Notes: a model not told the origin generated them from the letters alone. Shown: positions 35,265 through 44,551, numbered from the stretch's first letter. The stretch is 64,000 bases of DNA from Pinirhizobacter sp036499745 (GCF_036499745.1 NZ_DASYDG010000031.1:62001-126000); one strand, 5' to 3'. Made by a program: numbers and translations.

Positions 35265-38200
35265 TTACGGGCCGAACTTCTTCTCCACACCCAGCAGGAT
35301 CGACTGGTTGTCCCGGCTCGTGTTGTCCAGGTAGTTCTGGTATTCGAAACGCAGCATCCAGCCATGCAGGGTCTGCAATGCCACACCCGCACCCAGCATG
35401 GTGTGGTTGCGTGACTGGCTTTGCAGGGTGGCCTGGTAGGTCGGGCCGTTCAAGAGATCCGCATAGCGCATGGAAGCCTGGCTGGAGCCTTGCAGGTCGT
35501 GCCCGAACTCGGCACGAAGCTGCGGTGCCCAGGTGCCGTAGTCGCGCTTGGCCGACCACTGCGCCAGCACGCCCACGGTGGCCGTGGAGGTGTTCACGTC
35601 CTGGCCCTGGTATTTCAGCGAGTAGATGGCATCGCCCGTTTCGGTGTAGCCCTCCAGGTTCGCCCGGGCAATATCCAGGCGTCCATAGGGCGTGAGCATC
35701 ATGCCCTGGGCACTGTGCTGGTAACCCGTCGAGAACGAAGCGAACCACTGCTTGCCATCGCGGCTGCCATGCACCGTGTTGCCGTTGTCGGTGACATATC
35801 GGCGGGCGTCGAACGACAGCCACTGGTAGCCGACCAGGGCATCGGCGTAGAACGCTTCGGCCGGGCGGTAGCTTCCATACAGCGCCACGTTGTAGCTATC
35901 GACCGTGCTGCGGCTGGTGTGCTGGCCGATGTCCGATACATCGTGGCCATAACCCAGGCCCGCACCCAGCGCCAGCTTCTCCGTCACCTGCTTGTCGGCG
36001 CCCATGCTCAGGCCCGAGGTGGTGAAGTCGATGCCGTCGTCGCTGCTACCGGGCAGCATCTTGCCAAAGTTCACCGCGCCGCCGGTCCACACCGACAAGC
36101 CACCCGGTGAGCCATTGCTGGCGCTGTTGCCTGCGCCCTGATTCGGCGCAGCGTCCGAACGCGGGCCAGCGGGCGCCACGAACAAGCCGTTTCCTTCGTC
36201 GTCGCCGGCGTACGGCCCGCTGATCCTGCGATCACCCGGCATGCTGCTACCGAACATGCCGTTGCCGGACACGCTGCTGCCAGGCATGCCGCTGCGAGGC
36301 ATGCCATTGGCGGACAGGCTGCTGGCCGAACTAAAGGTCACGCCGTTGCTGAAACCACCCAGGCTACCGCTGTGCAGGGCCTCCAGGCGGCGCTGGAAAT
36401 TGTTGATCTGGCCCAGCGCCATGCGACGGGCGGAATCGGCCTGGGCATCGAGTACGCCAAGCACTTCGGCGTTCTTCGACGGGTCGCTGCGCAAGGTCAC
36501 GTTGATGCTCACGGTGCCCGGATCCGATGTGGCATAGGCGTTGGTCAAGGTGTAGCTGACCTGCGCCATGCCGCCGAAGGCCGGTGCCGCGGTGAATGAC
36601 AGCTTGTAACCGCCGCTGGCCGCCTGCACCGTGGCCGTACCCGCATTGGCCGGGGAGACCGACACCACCTTCGCATCGGAGAACGGCCCGCCGTGCGCCG
36701 TGGCGGTCAGGTCCACCAGCACCGTGGTGCCGGCCACCGTCGTAGCGGTAAGGTTCGGCGCCACCGGGCGGGCATTGACCGTGATCGTCGCGTGCGCCGG
36801 CTGCGATGCACCGAAGGCGTTGCTAAGCGTGAAGTCGAAGCCGAACGTACCCGACGCATTCGGATCGGCGGTGTAGACGATGTCCGTACCCTGCATTACC
36901 GCCGTGCCAGAGGAAGGTGTATTGACCAGGGTGACCGCGGTAAACGGACCGTTGGTCGCACCCTTTGCGGCCTGGATGGTGACCGCCTTGCCGGCCAGCA
37001 CGGTCGCACTCTGCGCCGCCGCCGTGGGCACCGAGCCGGGCACCACGGTAATCGTTACCGTGGCCACGCTCGACGTACCACCCGGGCCGGTCGCGGTGTA
37101 TTTCAGTGAGTCGCTACCGAAGTAGTCGTGCGCCGGGGTGTAGACGATAGTCAGCCCATTGACGGTGGCTGTTCCATGCGCCGGCTGCTGGGTAATCGCC
37201 AGGCTGGTGATGGGGCCGGTGTCGCCGTTGGTAACTGGGATGCTCTGTGAACCGTTTGCGTTCACCGTCGCGGTGCTGTTGACCACGATTGGCGCTGGCT
37301 GGCCGATGGCCGCGCTGTAGGCCTGGACAACCTGGAAGTTGTGCGAGTCGGTGGACGCTACGCTGAAGTTGAAGTTACCGGTCGCCGTCGGCGTGCCGGT
37401 CAGCGTCCCGGTCGAACTCAACGAGAGCCCGCCAGGTAGCGCGCCGGATGTCACCGCGTACGAGTACGGCCCGACGCCACCGCTGGTGGACAATACCTGC
37501 GAATACGCATGGCCAACGGTGCCGCCCGGCACGGTGGCCGGGGTGATGGTCATGGACGGCCCATTGACCGTCAGCTGGAACGCCTGGTCCGCAGTCTGCG
37601 TGGCCTGGTCGGTCACGCGCACGGTGATGTTGAACGGAGTACCACCGGCCAGCGGCGTACCCTGGATAACACCGTTCGAGAAAGTCAGCCCAGTCGGCAG
37701 GCTGCCGCCCGTCATCGTGAACACGTACGGTGCCGCACCACCCGTAGCGGTGATGGTGTAGCTGTAGGGCACCTCACCCGTGGCCGAGGGCAACGTCGCC
37801 CCGCTCGAGAAACTCACCGCACCACCGGGCACCGCAATGGTGAAAGACTGCGTCACGGTCGATGCGGCAAGCCATGCAGCGTCGCCGCTCTGGTCGGCAT
37901 TGATGCTGCACTGGCCCGGCGCCTTGGTCGTCAGGACGCCCTGCCCGGTGACCGTACAGATGTTCGGGGTAGTGGACGTGAAGCTCACCTGCAGGCCGGA
38001 CGTCGCGCTGGCGTTCAACTGCGGCGATGTGGCGAAGTTCACCGAGATCGGATTGGTAAAGCTGATCGTCTGCGGCTCCTGCGGTGTAACCGGATTCGAC
38101 TCACCCGACGTGCCGCTGGGACCGGCCGAGTTGTTCGCCGTCACCGTGAACCTGTACAGCGTTCCGTTGGTCAAGTTGGTGATCGTGATCGGTGAGGTTG

Positions 38201-40865
38201 TACCGGTGGCAGTGAGGCTGTCAGGAATGGAGGTCACGGTATAGCCGGTGATCGTCGCACCACCGACATTGCCCGGCGGGGTAAACGAAACAGACGCTTG
38301 CCTGTTGCCCGCGGTTGCGGGGCCGATGGTCGGCGCGCCCGGCACGACGGCGTTCACCTGGAATTGCTGCGTGACCGTGGCAGCAGCCAGATAGGTTCCG
38401 TTGCCTGTCTGGTCTGCATTGATGATGCAGATGCCCGACGACAAGAAGGTCAGTGTGCCGCCGGCAACGGTGCAAACGAGCGGCGTGGCCGAGGTGAAAG
38501 CTACCTGCAGGCCCGAGCTGGACGACGCAGTCAGCGTCGGCGTCGTACCGAAGTTCTGCGAGGGGGGGGTGGCGAAGGTAATCGTCTGCGTGCCTTTCGG
38601 CGTCACCGGGGTGGACGGATCCGAATCCGGACCGGGACCTGCCGAGTTGCTGGCCACCACAGTGAAGGTGTACATCGTGCCGTCAAGCAGTCCAGCCACT
38701 ACCACCGGACTGGCGGTGCCGGTACCGGTTTTGTTACCGGGACTGGAGGTCACGGTATAGCCCGTGATCGGTGCGCCACCGGTGTTCGTCGGAGCGTCAA
38801 AGCTTACCGTGGCCTGTTCCTGGCCCGCCGTCGCACTGGCGTTGGTTGGCGCGCCGGGCGCGATCGCCGCCACGTGCATGCTGTAGGCCCGGCTACCGGT
38901 AAACGAGTCGGAGTCGGTGGCTTGCACGGTAAAGTTGAAATCGCCCGCCACCGACGGTGTACCCGACAGCGTGCCATTGGCGGCCAGCGTCATGTTGGTG
39001 GGAGGGGCACCGGCACTTACGTTGAACGTGTACGACCCCGCGCCGCCGGAAGCGGACAACGTCTGGCTGTAAGCCGTGCCCACGGTTGCATTGGGGAGGC
39101 TTGCCGGCGATAGCGTGATCGTCGGCCCGGCGATGGTCAGCGTGTAAGCCTGCGTGGTGTGATAAGGCGCGCCAGGTCCCGTGGTCGAGTCGTTCGCCTG
39201 CACGGTGATGGGGAAGCTGCCCGCCTGCGTCGGCGTGCCACTGAGCACGCCACCGGAGGATAGCGTGATGCCGTTCGGCAATGCGCCTGTCTCGGTGTAG
39301 CTGTATGCAGCCGTGCCACCCGATGTCGTGATCGTCTGGCTGTACGGCGCATTGAACGTGCCGGCCGGAAGGGTGGTCGGCGCAATCGTGAGGCTCGGCG
39401 CACTGATGGTCAGGGTGACATTGGCCGGTGCCGAAGTGAACGGGCCGGTGCCCGTTGAACTGTCGGTTGCACGAACCGGGATGACGAAAGTACCCACGGC
39501 CGTGGGTGTGCCGGTGATCGTCCCATTGGAGGCCATGGCCAAGCCCGGCGGCAGACTTGTCGTCGGCGCATAGGTATTGGGCGACTTGCCACCGCTCACG
39601 CCGGTCGCAACGCTTTCGTTATAAGCCACGCCCGCGGCGCGAGAGGGCGGCGAAGTCGGCGTATAGGTAATCGTCGGCGGGCTCACCGTGATGGTCACGG
39701 TCGCCGGCGACGATGTGCCCGCGCCATTGGTTGCCGTATAGGTAAAGCTGTCCGGGCCGGCATAGCCTGACGTGGGCGTATAGGTGATCGAGGTACCGGT
39801 GGCAATGGCCGTGCCATGCGCGGCCTGCGTACCCACCGCTACCGATGTTGCAGTGGCGCCGGTGATGTTAAGGGTGACCGGATTGGCTGAGCTGCCATAG
39901 GCAACCGTCGCGCTCACCGGGCCGGCTGTCGGCGGGGTGTTCGTCACCTGGATCGAAAGATTGTTCAAGGTGAAATACGGACCGCCGGGACCTGGGCTGC
40001 TATCGGTCGCGCGGATGGTGAAGTTGGTGGTGCCCACGACCGTTGGCGTGCCGCTGATAACGCCGCCGATCAGCGACAGGCCAGCCGGCAAGGTGCCGGA
40101 CTCCAGCGTATACGTGATCGGCCCCGTACCATCCGACGTCGACAGCGTGCGGCTGTATGGCGAGTTTACGGTGGCGTTCGGCAGACTGGGTATCGTCAGG
40201 CTGGGATTGGGAACGATGACCGGATAGCTCTTCGTCCCCGTCACGCTGGCGCTATCGGTCGCCGTAATGGAGAAGCTGTATGAACCGGCCTGGTTGGGAG
40301 TGCCGCTGATGATGTTGCCACTCAACGTCAGGCCGCCTGGCAACGTGCCTGTCACGGTGAAGGTATAGGGAGCCGCGCCGCCCGATGCGCTCAACGCTTG
40401 GGAGTAGGCGATACCCACGCGCGGCGTCACGATCGATGCGGGAAACACCGCAATCGGCGAGGTAGCAGGGCCGATGTTGACGGTGACGTGGTGAGTTACG
40501 TTGTCGGCATCAGGAAAGTCAAAACTGTCCGTCGTTGCACCGTTGCCATTGTTTGTATACGTCAACTTGGCATGGACAGCATCCGCTGTCACATGACCGT
40601 TTGGCGTAGCGGTGTCGAGCGGATTGATGCCGATCCCGATAGGATCGCAAGCACTTGCGTCAATGACGATGCTGCCGCCCGATGCCATCGGCGATGTCGA
40701 AGGAACGGTATTGGCGTCGGGGACAGTACGATCCGGGCAGCTGGCAGCCTGGGCCACATGGGGTAGCAGCAGGAATAATGAAAGTATCAGCGCCCAGGCG
40801 CGCGGCGAGCGCAGAAACGACATGGCGCGCGCAAGGATGCGCGACGGCGACGGGTGGTAATGCAT
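35265..40865 (-). CDS. Giant Ig-repeat autotransporter/adhesin
   Basis: An 1866-residue surface protein. After a signal region (ALILSLFLLLPHVAQA) come at least seven He_PIG-type putative Ig domains of about 90 residues, each with a GTAYSQTLSASGGAGSYTF-like start and NGTLSGTP core. Two fibronectin-III-like units (VPGAPTIGPATAGNRQASVS), two Cys-containing modules with TICTV-like and INADQTGNGTYLAAA motifs, and cadherin-like GTATVNG repeats follow. A Gly/Met/Ser-rich linker (about 1540-1600) precedes a roughly 280-residue autotransporter beta-barrel ending GVEKKFGP. The start at 40865 has AGGG upstream. It would pass the outer membrane by type V secretion and display an extended adhesive stalk. 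Confidence 0.88.
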   Translation of the reverse strand: MHYHPSPSRILARAMSFLRSPRAWALILSLFLLLPHVAQAASCPDRTVPDANTVPSTSPMASGGSIVIDASACDPIGIGINPLDTATPNGHVTADAVHAKLTYTNNGNGATTDSFDFPDADNVTHHVTVNIGPATSPIAVFPASIVTPRVGIAYSQALSASGGAAPYTFTVTGTLPGGLTLSGNIISGTPNQAGSYSFSITATDSASVTGTKSYPVIVPNPSLTIPSLPNATVNSPYSRTLSTSDGTGPITYTLESGTLPAGLSLIGGVISGTPTVVGTTNFTIRATDSSPGPGGPYFTLNNLSIQVTNTPPTAGPVSATVAYGSSANPVTLNITGATATSVAVGTQAAHGTAIATGTSITYTPTSGYAGPDSFTYTATNGAGTSSPATVTITVSPPTITYTPTSPPSRAAGVAYNESVATGVSGGKSPNTYAPTTSLPPGLAMASNGTITGTPTAVGTFVIPVRATDSSTGTGPFTSAPANVTLTISAPSLTIAPTTLPAGTFNAPYSQTITTSGGTAAYSYTETGALPNGITLSSGGVLSGTPTQAGSFPITVQANDSTTGPGAPYHTTQAYTLTIAGPTITLSPASLPNATVGTAYSQTLSASGGAGSYTFNVSAGAPPTNMTLAANGTLSGTPSVAGDFNFTVQATDSDSFTGSRAYSMHVAAIAPGAPTNASATAGQEQATVSFDAPTNTGGAPITGYTVTSSPGNKTGTGTASPVVVAGLLDGTMYTFTVVASNSAGPGPDSDPSTPVTPKGTQTITFATPPSQNFGTTPTLTASSSSGLQVAFTSATPLVCTVAGGTLTFLSSGICIINADQTGNGTYLAAATVTQQFQVNAVVPGAPTIGPATAGNRQASVSFTPPGNVGGATITGYTVTSIPDSLTATGTTSPITITNLTNGTLYRFTVTANNSAGPSGTSGESNPVTPQEPQTISFTNPISVNFATSPQLNASATSGLQVSFTSTTPNICTVTGQGVLTTKAPGQCSINADQSGDAAWLAASTVTQSFTIAVPGGAVSFSSGATLPSATGEVPYSYTITATGGAAPYVFTMTGGSLPTGLTFSNGVIQGTPLAGGTPFNITVRVTDQATQTADQAFQLTVNGPSMTITPATVPGGTVGHAYSQVLSTSGGVGPYSYAVTSGALPGGLSLSSTGTLTGTPTATGNFNFSVASTDSHNFQVVQAYSAAIGQPAPIVVNSTATVNANGSQSIPVTNGDTGPITSLAITQQPAHGTATVNGLTIVYTPAHDYFGSDSLKYTATGPGGTSSVATVTITVVPGSVPTAAAQSATVLAGKAVTIQAAKGATNGPFTAVTLVNTPSSGTAVMQGTDIVYTADPNASGTFGFDFTLSNAFGASQPAHATITVNARPVAPNLTATTVAGTTVLVDLTATAHGGPFSDAKVVSVSPANAGTATVQAASGGYKLSFTAAPAFGGMAQVSYTLTNAYATSDPGTVSINVTLRSDPSKNAEVLGVLDAQADSARRMALGQINNFQRRLEALHSGSLGGFSNGVTFSSASSLSANGMPRSGMPGSSVSGNGMFGSSMPGDRRISGPYAGDDEGNGLFVAPAGPRSDAAPNQGAGNSASNGSPGGLSVWTGGAVNFGKMLPGSSDDGIDFTTSGLSMGADKQVTEKLALGAGLGYGHDVSDIGQHTSRSTVDSYNVALYGSYRPAEAFYADALVGYQWLSFDARRYVTDNGNTVHGSRDGKQWFASFSTGYQHSAQGMMLTPYGRLDIARANLEGYTETGDAIYSLKYQGQDVNTSTATVGVLAQWSAKRDYGTWAPQLRAEFGHDLQGSSQASMRYADLLNGPTYQATLQSQSRNHTMLGAGVALQTLHGWMLRFEYQNYLDNTSRDNQSILLGVEKKFGP

Positions 40866-41159
40866 GATCCCTGTTTCCCCTATATGCACGAATTCGGCAA
40901 AAGAGAGAGGCGCTGCTTGGCGCGCGCTGCTGTCTACCGGATTCGAACTGTCACGGCTTCCCTAAGCCGTCCCCTTTTCCTGCCGCATTTCCTTGGCCGG
41001 CAGTGTTGCCAATCATCCGTCCCGGCGATACTACGCCGGATTTTTGGAGTGGTGTATTGTGACGCGCCGCACAGATAGCTTGTCAAGCTACCGTTGCTAA
41101 GTCAGAGTATTTAACACGCTGCGGACCGAGAACGGCCGCGCGTCCACCAGGGGGAATTT
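40866..41159. other. Divergent spacer, autotransporter and tail-collar operon
   Basis: These 294 bases separate the leftward autotransporter from the rightward tail-collar genes. No gene is supported. The only clear structure is the 15-base palindrome at 41076-41090. The composition is less GC-rich near the tail-collar start (TATTTAACAC at 41108-41117), consistent with a promoter area, but no consensus -35/-10 pair stands out. Confidence 0.4.
41076..41090. promoter_or_regulatory. Perfect palindrome upstream of the tail-collar genes
   Basis: TAGCTTG-T-CAAGCTA: two perfect 7-base arms around one base, 70 bases before the first tail-collar ATG. It overlaps a TTGTCA (41080-41085) that resembles a -35 box. 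A dimeric repressor or activator site is likely; the binding protein is unknown. Confidence 0.5.
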
Positions 41160-41687
41160 ATGGCACAGGCTTTTCTTGGGCAGATCATGCTCACGCCGTA
41201 CAACTTCGCGCCAAAAAACTTTGCGCAATGCAACGGCCAGACCATGTCGATCAGCCAGAACCAGGCGCTGTTTTCGCTATTGGGTGTTACGTACGGAGGA
41301 AACGGCAGCACCACCTTCATGCTACCGAACCTGCAATCGCGGACGCCGATAGGCATGGGAACAGCTCCCTCGGGGTCGATGTATCCCATCGGCCAGGTCG
41401 CGGGCACCGAGAACGTTTCGCTGATCAACTCGCAGGTTCCACCGCATATGCACGTAGCCGCCTACAGCACGGCAAGCGCCGCGGCACGCAGTCCCGCCAA
41501 TGGCCTGTACGGCAACACGGGAAGCACCAGCATTTACGCCAATGCGGGCGGGGCACCCCAACAGGTGCTGCTGAATCAAGCCACGGTGAGCCAGGGCGGC
41601 GGGAACCAGCCTCATCCGAACCTGCAGCCCTACCTGGCGCTGAATTTCTGCATCGCGCTGAACGGCATTTTCCCTTCGCGCAACTGA
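41160..41687 (+). CDS. Phage tail-collar (MdpB-like) protein 1 of 3
   Basis: A 175-residue Tail_Collar-domain protein. It opens AFLGQIMLTPYNFAPKNFAQ, with CNGQTMSISQNQALFSLLG, GNGSTTFMLPNLQSRTPIG and a His-rich PPHMHVAAYS segment; it ends GGNQPHPNLQPYLALNFCIA. This is the family of microcystin-dependent protein MdpB and short tail-fibre tips. No signal peptide. GGGGGAA precedes the ATG. The three homologues 41160-42805 form one operon with the GNAT gene, and there is no capsid, tail-tube or integrase gene nearby, so a prophage tail is not supported. Function unknown. Confidence 0.85.
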   Translation: MAQAFLGQIMLTPYNFAPKNFAQCNGQTMSISQNQALFSLLGVTYGGNGSTTFMLPNLQSRTPIGMGTAPSGSMYPIGQVAGTENVSLINSQVPPHMHVAAYSTASAAARSPANGLYGNTGSTSIYANAGGAPQQVLLNQATVSQGGGNQPHPNLQPYLALNFCIALNGIFPSRN

Positions 41688-41703
41688 CCCTGGAGATCGC
41701 TCA

Positions 41704-42234
41704 ATGACAACCCCTTATCTTGGCGAAATCCGGTTGATGCCCTATACCTACGCGCCAAATGGCTGGAACGATTGTGACGGCAGCCTGCTATCGATTGCCG
41801 AATACGATTCCTTGTACTCTCTGATCGGCACCGCCTTCGGCGGTGATGGTGTACAGACCTTCGCCCTGCCCGATATGCGCGGGCGCCTGCCTATCCACAA
41901 TGGCACCGGCAATGGGTTAAGCACCTATGTGCTCGGCCAGAGAGCCGGTAATGAGTCCGTCACGCTGACACCTCAGCAATTAGCCGGGCATACTCATGCG
42001 ATGTCGGCCACTACCGCCGGGGCCAGCACGGGTGTTCCAAGCGGCAGCGTGGAGCTCGGCTCGATCAGCGGCGATGCGCTTTATACAAACAGCATCACCG
42101 GCCTGACTGCCATAAACATTGCCAACACCATGGTCAGCTTCGCCGGTGGCAACCAGCCTCATGAAAACCGCATGCCCACGCTGACGATGCGGTTCTGCAT
42201 TGCCCTGTATGGCGTTTACCCTTCCCAGTCCTAA
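41704..42234 (+). CDS. Phage tail-collar (MdpB-like) protein 2 of 3
   Basis: A 176-residue paralogue of the genes on both sides. It shares LGEIRLMPYTYAPNGWNDCD, LSIAEYDSLYSLIGTAFGGD, LPDMRGRLPIHNGT, GNESVTLTPQQLAGHTHAMS and the closing FAGGNQPHENRMPTLTMRFC. The cysteine near the N-terminus and the Phe-Cys near the end are conserved in all three. It starts 16 bases after the first gene; CTGGAGA precedes the ATG. Sequence divergence among the three is high enough for separate roles, for example a hetero-oligomer. Confidence 0.85.
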   Translation: MTTPYLGEIRLMPYTYAPNGWNDCDGSLLSIAEYDSLYSLIGTAFGGDGVQTFALPDMRGRLPIHNGTGNGLSTYVLGQRAGNESVTLTPQQLAGHTHAMSATTAGASTGVPSGSVELGSISGDALYTNSITGLTAINIANTMVSFAGGNQPHENRMPTLTMRFCIALYGVYPSQS

Positions 42235-42271
42235 ATCATCCAGGCATCGCAACCATTCAGGGGAATGCATC

Positions 42272-42805
42272 ATGACCGATTCTTTTACCGGCGAAATCCA
42301 GCTCTACGGCTTCAATTTCGCGCCAAGCGGTTGGGCGTTGTGTGCCGGCCAGATCATGCCGATATCCCAGAACACGGCACTTTTTTCATTGCTTGGCACC
42401 AACTATGGCGGCAATGGCACCAGCAACTACGGTCTACCCAACCTGCAGGGTCAGGCCGCCTGCATGGCCGGGCAAGGTCCCGGCTTGCAATTTTACGACG
42501 TGGGCGAAACGTTTGGTCAGGAAAACGTGGCCCTGGTATCCACCGAGATACCGCAGCACAACCATACGGTGAACGTCTACAACCAGCCCACGGCCGCCAA
42601 TCGATCAGGCACGCCAAGCCCGGGAGATGCGCTGGTGATCCCGGCCAACTTCGGCCCCTTCACCACCGCCAATACCGCCGGCGGCAGCTTCTCACCACAG
42701 ATGCTCGGGCCAAATGTCGGTGGTCAGCCGCATACCAATCAACAGCCGTATCTGGCACTCAACTTTTGCATTTGCCTGGCCGGCACATTCCCGCAACGGC
42801 CCTGA
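42272..42805 (+). CDS. Phage tail-collar (MdpB-like) protein 3 of 3
   Basis: A 177-residue third paralogue: SFTGEIQLYGFNFAPSGWAL then CAGQIMPISQNTALFSLLGT, NYGGNGTSNYGLPNLQGQAA, ENVALVSTEIPQHNHTVNVY and a closing GGQPHTNQQPYLALNFCICL. The ATG at 42272 with GGGGA upstream was preferred over an in-frame start 24 codons earlier that precedes the domain. It is closer to protein 1 than to protein 2. The GNAT gene begins three bases after its stop. Confidence 0.85.
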   Translation: MTDSFTGEIQLYGFNFAPSGWALCAGQIMPISQNTALFSLLGTNYGGNGTSNYGLPNLQGQAACMAGQGPGLQFYDVGETFGQENVALVSTEIPQHNHTVNVYNQPTAANRSGTPSPGDALVIPANFGPFTTANTAGGSFSPQMLGPNVGGQPHTNQQPYLALNFCICLAGTFPQRP

Positions 42806-42807
42806 AT

Positions 42808-43344
42808 ATGCAAATACCGGCGTTCCCGCCCGGGCGGGAACTACCGTTTCGGACAACGGCCCCACTCGACGAGCACGAGTTGGGGCTGCGTTGCGCGGAC
42901 ACTGCCGATCTTCCCTTCCTGCGACGGCTGTATGCGGCATCGCGCGCTCCGGAGTTTGCCGGCATACCCTGGCCTGGGGAAACCAGGCAAGTCTTCTTCG
43001 ATAGCCAGTTCGACATGCAGCACCGTCACTATGTGACGTGCTATGCATCGGCGGATTTCCTGATCGTGCTTCGTCGCGGCGCTCCGATCGGGCGGCTGTA
43101 CCTGCATCAATCAGGGCGGGAGCTATGCATTGTGGACATCCTGCTTGAGCAGGCGTTTCAAGGTCGCGGGATTGGTTCGGCATTGCTGCATTGGGCGCAG
43201 GCCAGCGCGCGTGAGCGCAAGCTGGCGGCCCTTACGTTGCACGTTGAACTACGCAATGAAGCTGCAAGGCGCCTCTACGAGCGGCACGGATTCGTTGCCG
43301 GCGACGTCGATGGCGCTCATCTACGGATGACCTGGCAGCCCTGA
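42808..43344 (+). CDS. GNAT-family acetyltransferase
   Basis: A 178-residue N-acetyltransferase. The acetyl-CoA site is VDILLEQAFQGRGIGSALL (motif A), and NEAARRLYERHGFVAGD is the C-terminal motif B of the family. It acetylates an amine of a small molecule or protein; the partner is unknown. The ATG at 42808 lies three bases after the third tail-collar gene, so it is the fourth gene of that operon and may modify one of its products. It converges with the DUF6916-like gene, 11 bases apart. Confidence 0.85.
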   Translation: MQIPAFPPGRELPFRTTAPLDEHELGLRCADTADLPFLRRLYAASRAPEFAGIPWPGETRQVFFDSQFDMQHRHYVTCYASADFLIVLRRGAPIGRLYLHQSGRELCIVDILLEQAFQGRGIGSALLHWAQASARERKLAALTLHVELRNEAARRLYERHGFVAGDVDGAHLRMTWQP

Positions 43345-43355
43345 CGAGGGATCGG

Positions 43356-43649
43356 CTAGTTGAACAAAGCCTGGTAAATGAATCCATCCTTGTCGCGAGC
43401 GATGGGTACCAGGAAAATACCGAATTCGCCCATCGCATTATTGCTCATGGTGTAGATCCGCTGCGGAAACACCACCGCCGCCTCGTGGCGGAACAACAGC
43501 GAAAACGGCGAGCGCACCAGGCCCTGGACCGGATGGTGCTGGATAGGCCTGGCCTCGACCAGGACGAACGGCGAGCGGACGTTCTCGATCTCGACCATGA
43601 AGGTCTCGTTGAGATGGGCCGCGAATTGGTCCAAACGAAGCAACTGCAT
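43356..43649 (-). CDS. DUF6916-like small protein
   Basis: A 97-residue protein with MQLLRLDQFAAHLNETFMVE and PVQGLVRSPFSLLFRHEAAV, then FPQRIYTMSNNAMGEFGIFL. I associate this pattern with DUF6916, a small family I recall beside tail-collar genes; that recollection is not checked. No catalytic motif or transmembrane segment. GGGGGAA lies eight bases upstream of the ATG. It faces the tail-collar-GNAT operon and is followed upstream by the XRE gene. It may be a partner of the tail-collar proteins. The call rests on context and pattern. Confidence 0.6.
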   Translation of the reverse strand: MQLLRLDQFAAHLNETFMVEIENVRSPFVLVEARPIQHHPVQGLVRSPFSLLFRHEAAVVFPQRIYTMSNNAMGEFGIFLVPIARDKDGFIYQALFN

Positions 43650-43696
43650 GAAATTCCCCCTGTAGCTGACGAGCATGCCCAAGCCCGGGCGCGCTT

Positions 43697-44551
43697 TCAA
43701 GCCTCGGTGTCGCCGTTCACCGCAAGGTCCGCGCACACGGCGGCGGTGAAATCATCGGCTGGAAACGTGCAGTCGATCCGTATCTCATCGAGGGTCACAT
43801 CGTAAGGAGCTGCGAAGGTAGTGAATGTTTCAAAGAAGCGCAGCTCACCCATATCGCTGTGGAAGGTAAAGGTGACGATGGGCGAAGGTTCATCGCCCAG
43901 TTCGCGGTCCCGCCAGCGCGCCGGCACGTCGGGGTAGGCAAAAATCTCATCGAGCAACTGGTGCGTCCGGCGATCGGTCGGGTTGGCGGTGAGATCGTCG
44001 TGCAGGTGCCGGATGAAGCGGGCGGCTACTTCATGCCAGTTGACGATCACCGGCCGGAAGTCGTCGGGGTCGAAAATCTGGTGCAGGAGATTGTTGTGCC
44101 GCAGCGCGCGGCCTTTCATCAGGACCTGGTTGAGCCTGATGGCTGCCTTGTTCGTGGCCAGCACATCCCAATGCCGGCTCACCACGAAAGCCGGATAGGG
44201 CTCCTGGTGCGCCAGGATCAGGTCCACCGCCTGGCGAACGCGGTCAAGGGCGGGGGCGGTCAACGAGCGTTCCGGGTGCATGGCTGAAAAACCTGCCGCA
44301 CGCAGCAGCGCGTTGCGCTCCCTGAGCGGCATCCCCAGCGCGTCGGCCAGGCGCGATACCGTGTCACGGCTGGCGCGCGCTTTGCCGGTTTCGACACAGC
44401 TCAAGTGCCGGGTAGATATGCCCGTTTCCAGCGCCAGGTCGAGCTGGCTCAGGCGTCGCGCCGCGCGCCACTCGCGCAGCAACGCGCCGATCGGCGGATG
44501 GGAGGCAGTGGCCTGGGGCGTGGCGATGACGAATCCTTCGAGCGATGCCAT
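43697..44551 (-). CDS. XRE-family regulator with MmyB-like ligand domain
   Basis: A 284-residue transcription factor. The N-terminal 75 residues form an XRE helix-turn-helix (REWRAARRLSQLDLALETGI, then STRHLSCVETGKARASRDTV). The rest matches the MmyB-like ligand-binding domain (PALDRVRQAVDLILAHQEPY, then VVSRHWDVLATNKAAIRLN), a PAS-related sensor. These regulators usually control a neighbouring dehydrogenase or oxidoreductase. Here the nearest downstream gene is the DUF6916-like gene, 47 bases away on the same strand; the target is uncertain. Confidence 0.88.
   Translation of the reverse strand: MASLEGFVIATPQATASHPPIGALLREWRAARRLSQLDLALETGISTRHLSCVETGKARASRDTVSRLADALGMPLRERNALLRAAGFSAMHPERSLTAPALDRVRQAVDLILAHQEPYPAFVVSRHWDVLATNKAAIRLNQVLMKGRALRHNNLLHQIFDPDDFRPVIVNWHEVAARFIRHLHDDLTANPTDRRTHQLLDEIFAYPDVPARWRDRELGDEPSPIVTFTFHSDMGELRFFETFTTFAAPYDVTLDEIRIDCTFPADDFTAAVCADLAVNGDTEA

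Noticed and set aside
35265..40865. CRISPR or DNA repeat array in the autotransporter gene
   Set aside because: The repeats are protein domain repeats of varied sequence; no short identical repeats with regular spacers.
41160..42805. Reading the tail-collar genes as part of a prophage
   Set aside because: No integrase, terminase, portal, capsid, sheath or lysis genes are nearby, and the flanking genes are chromosomal.
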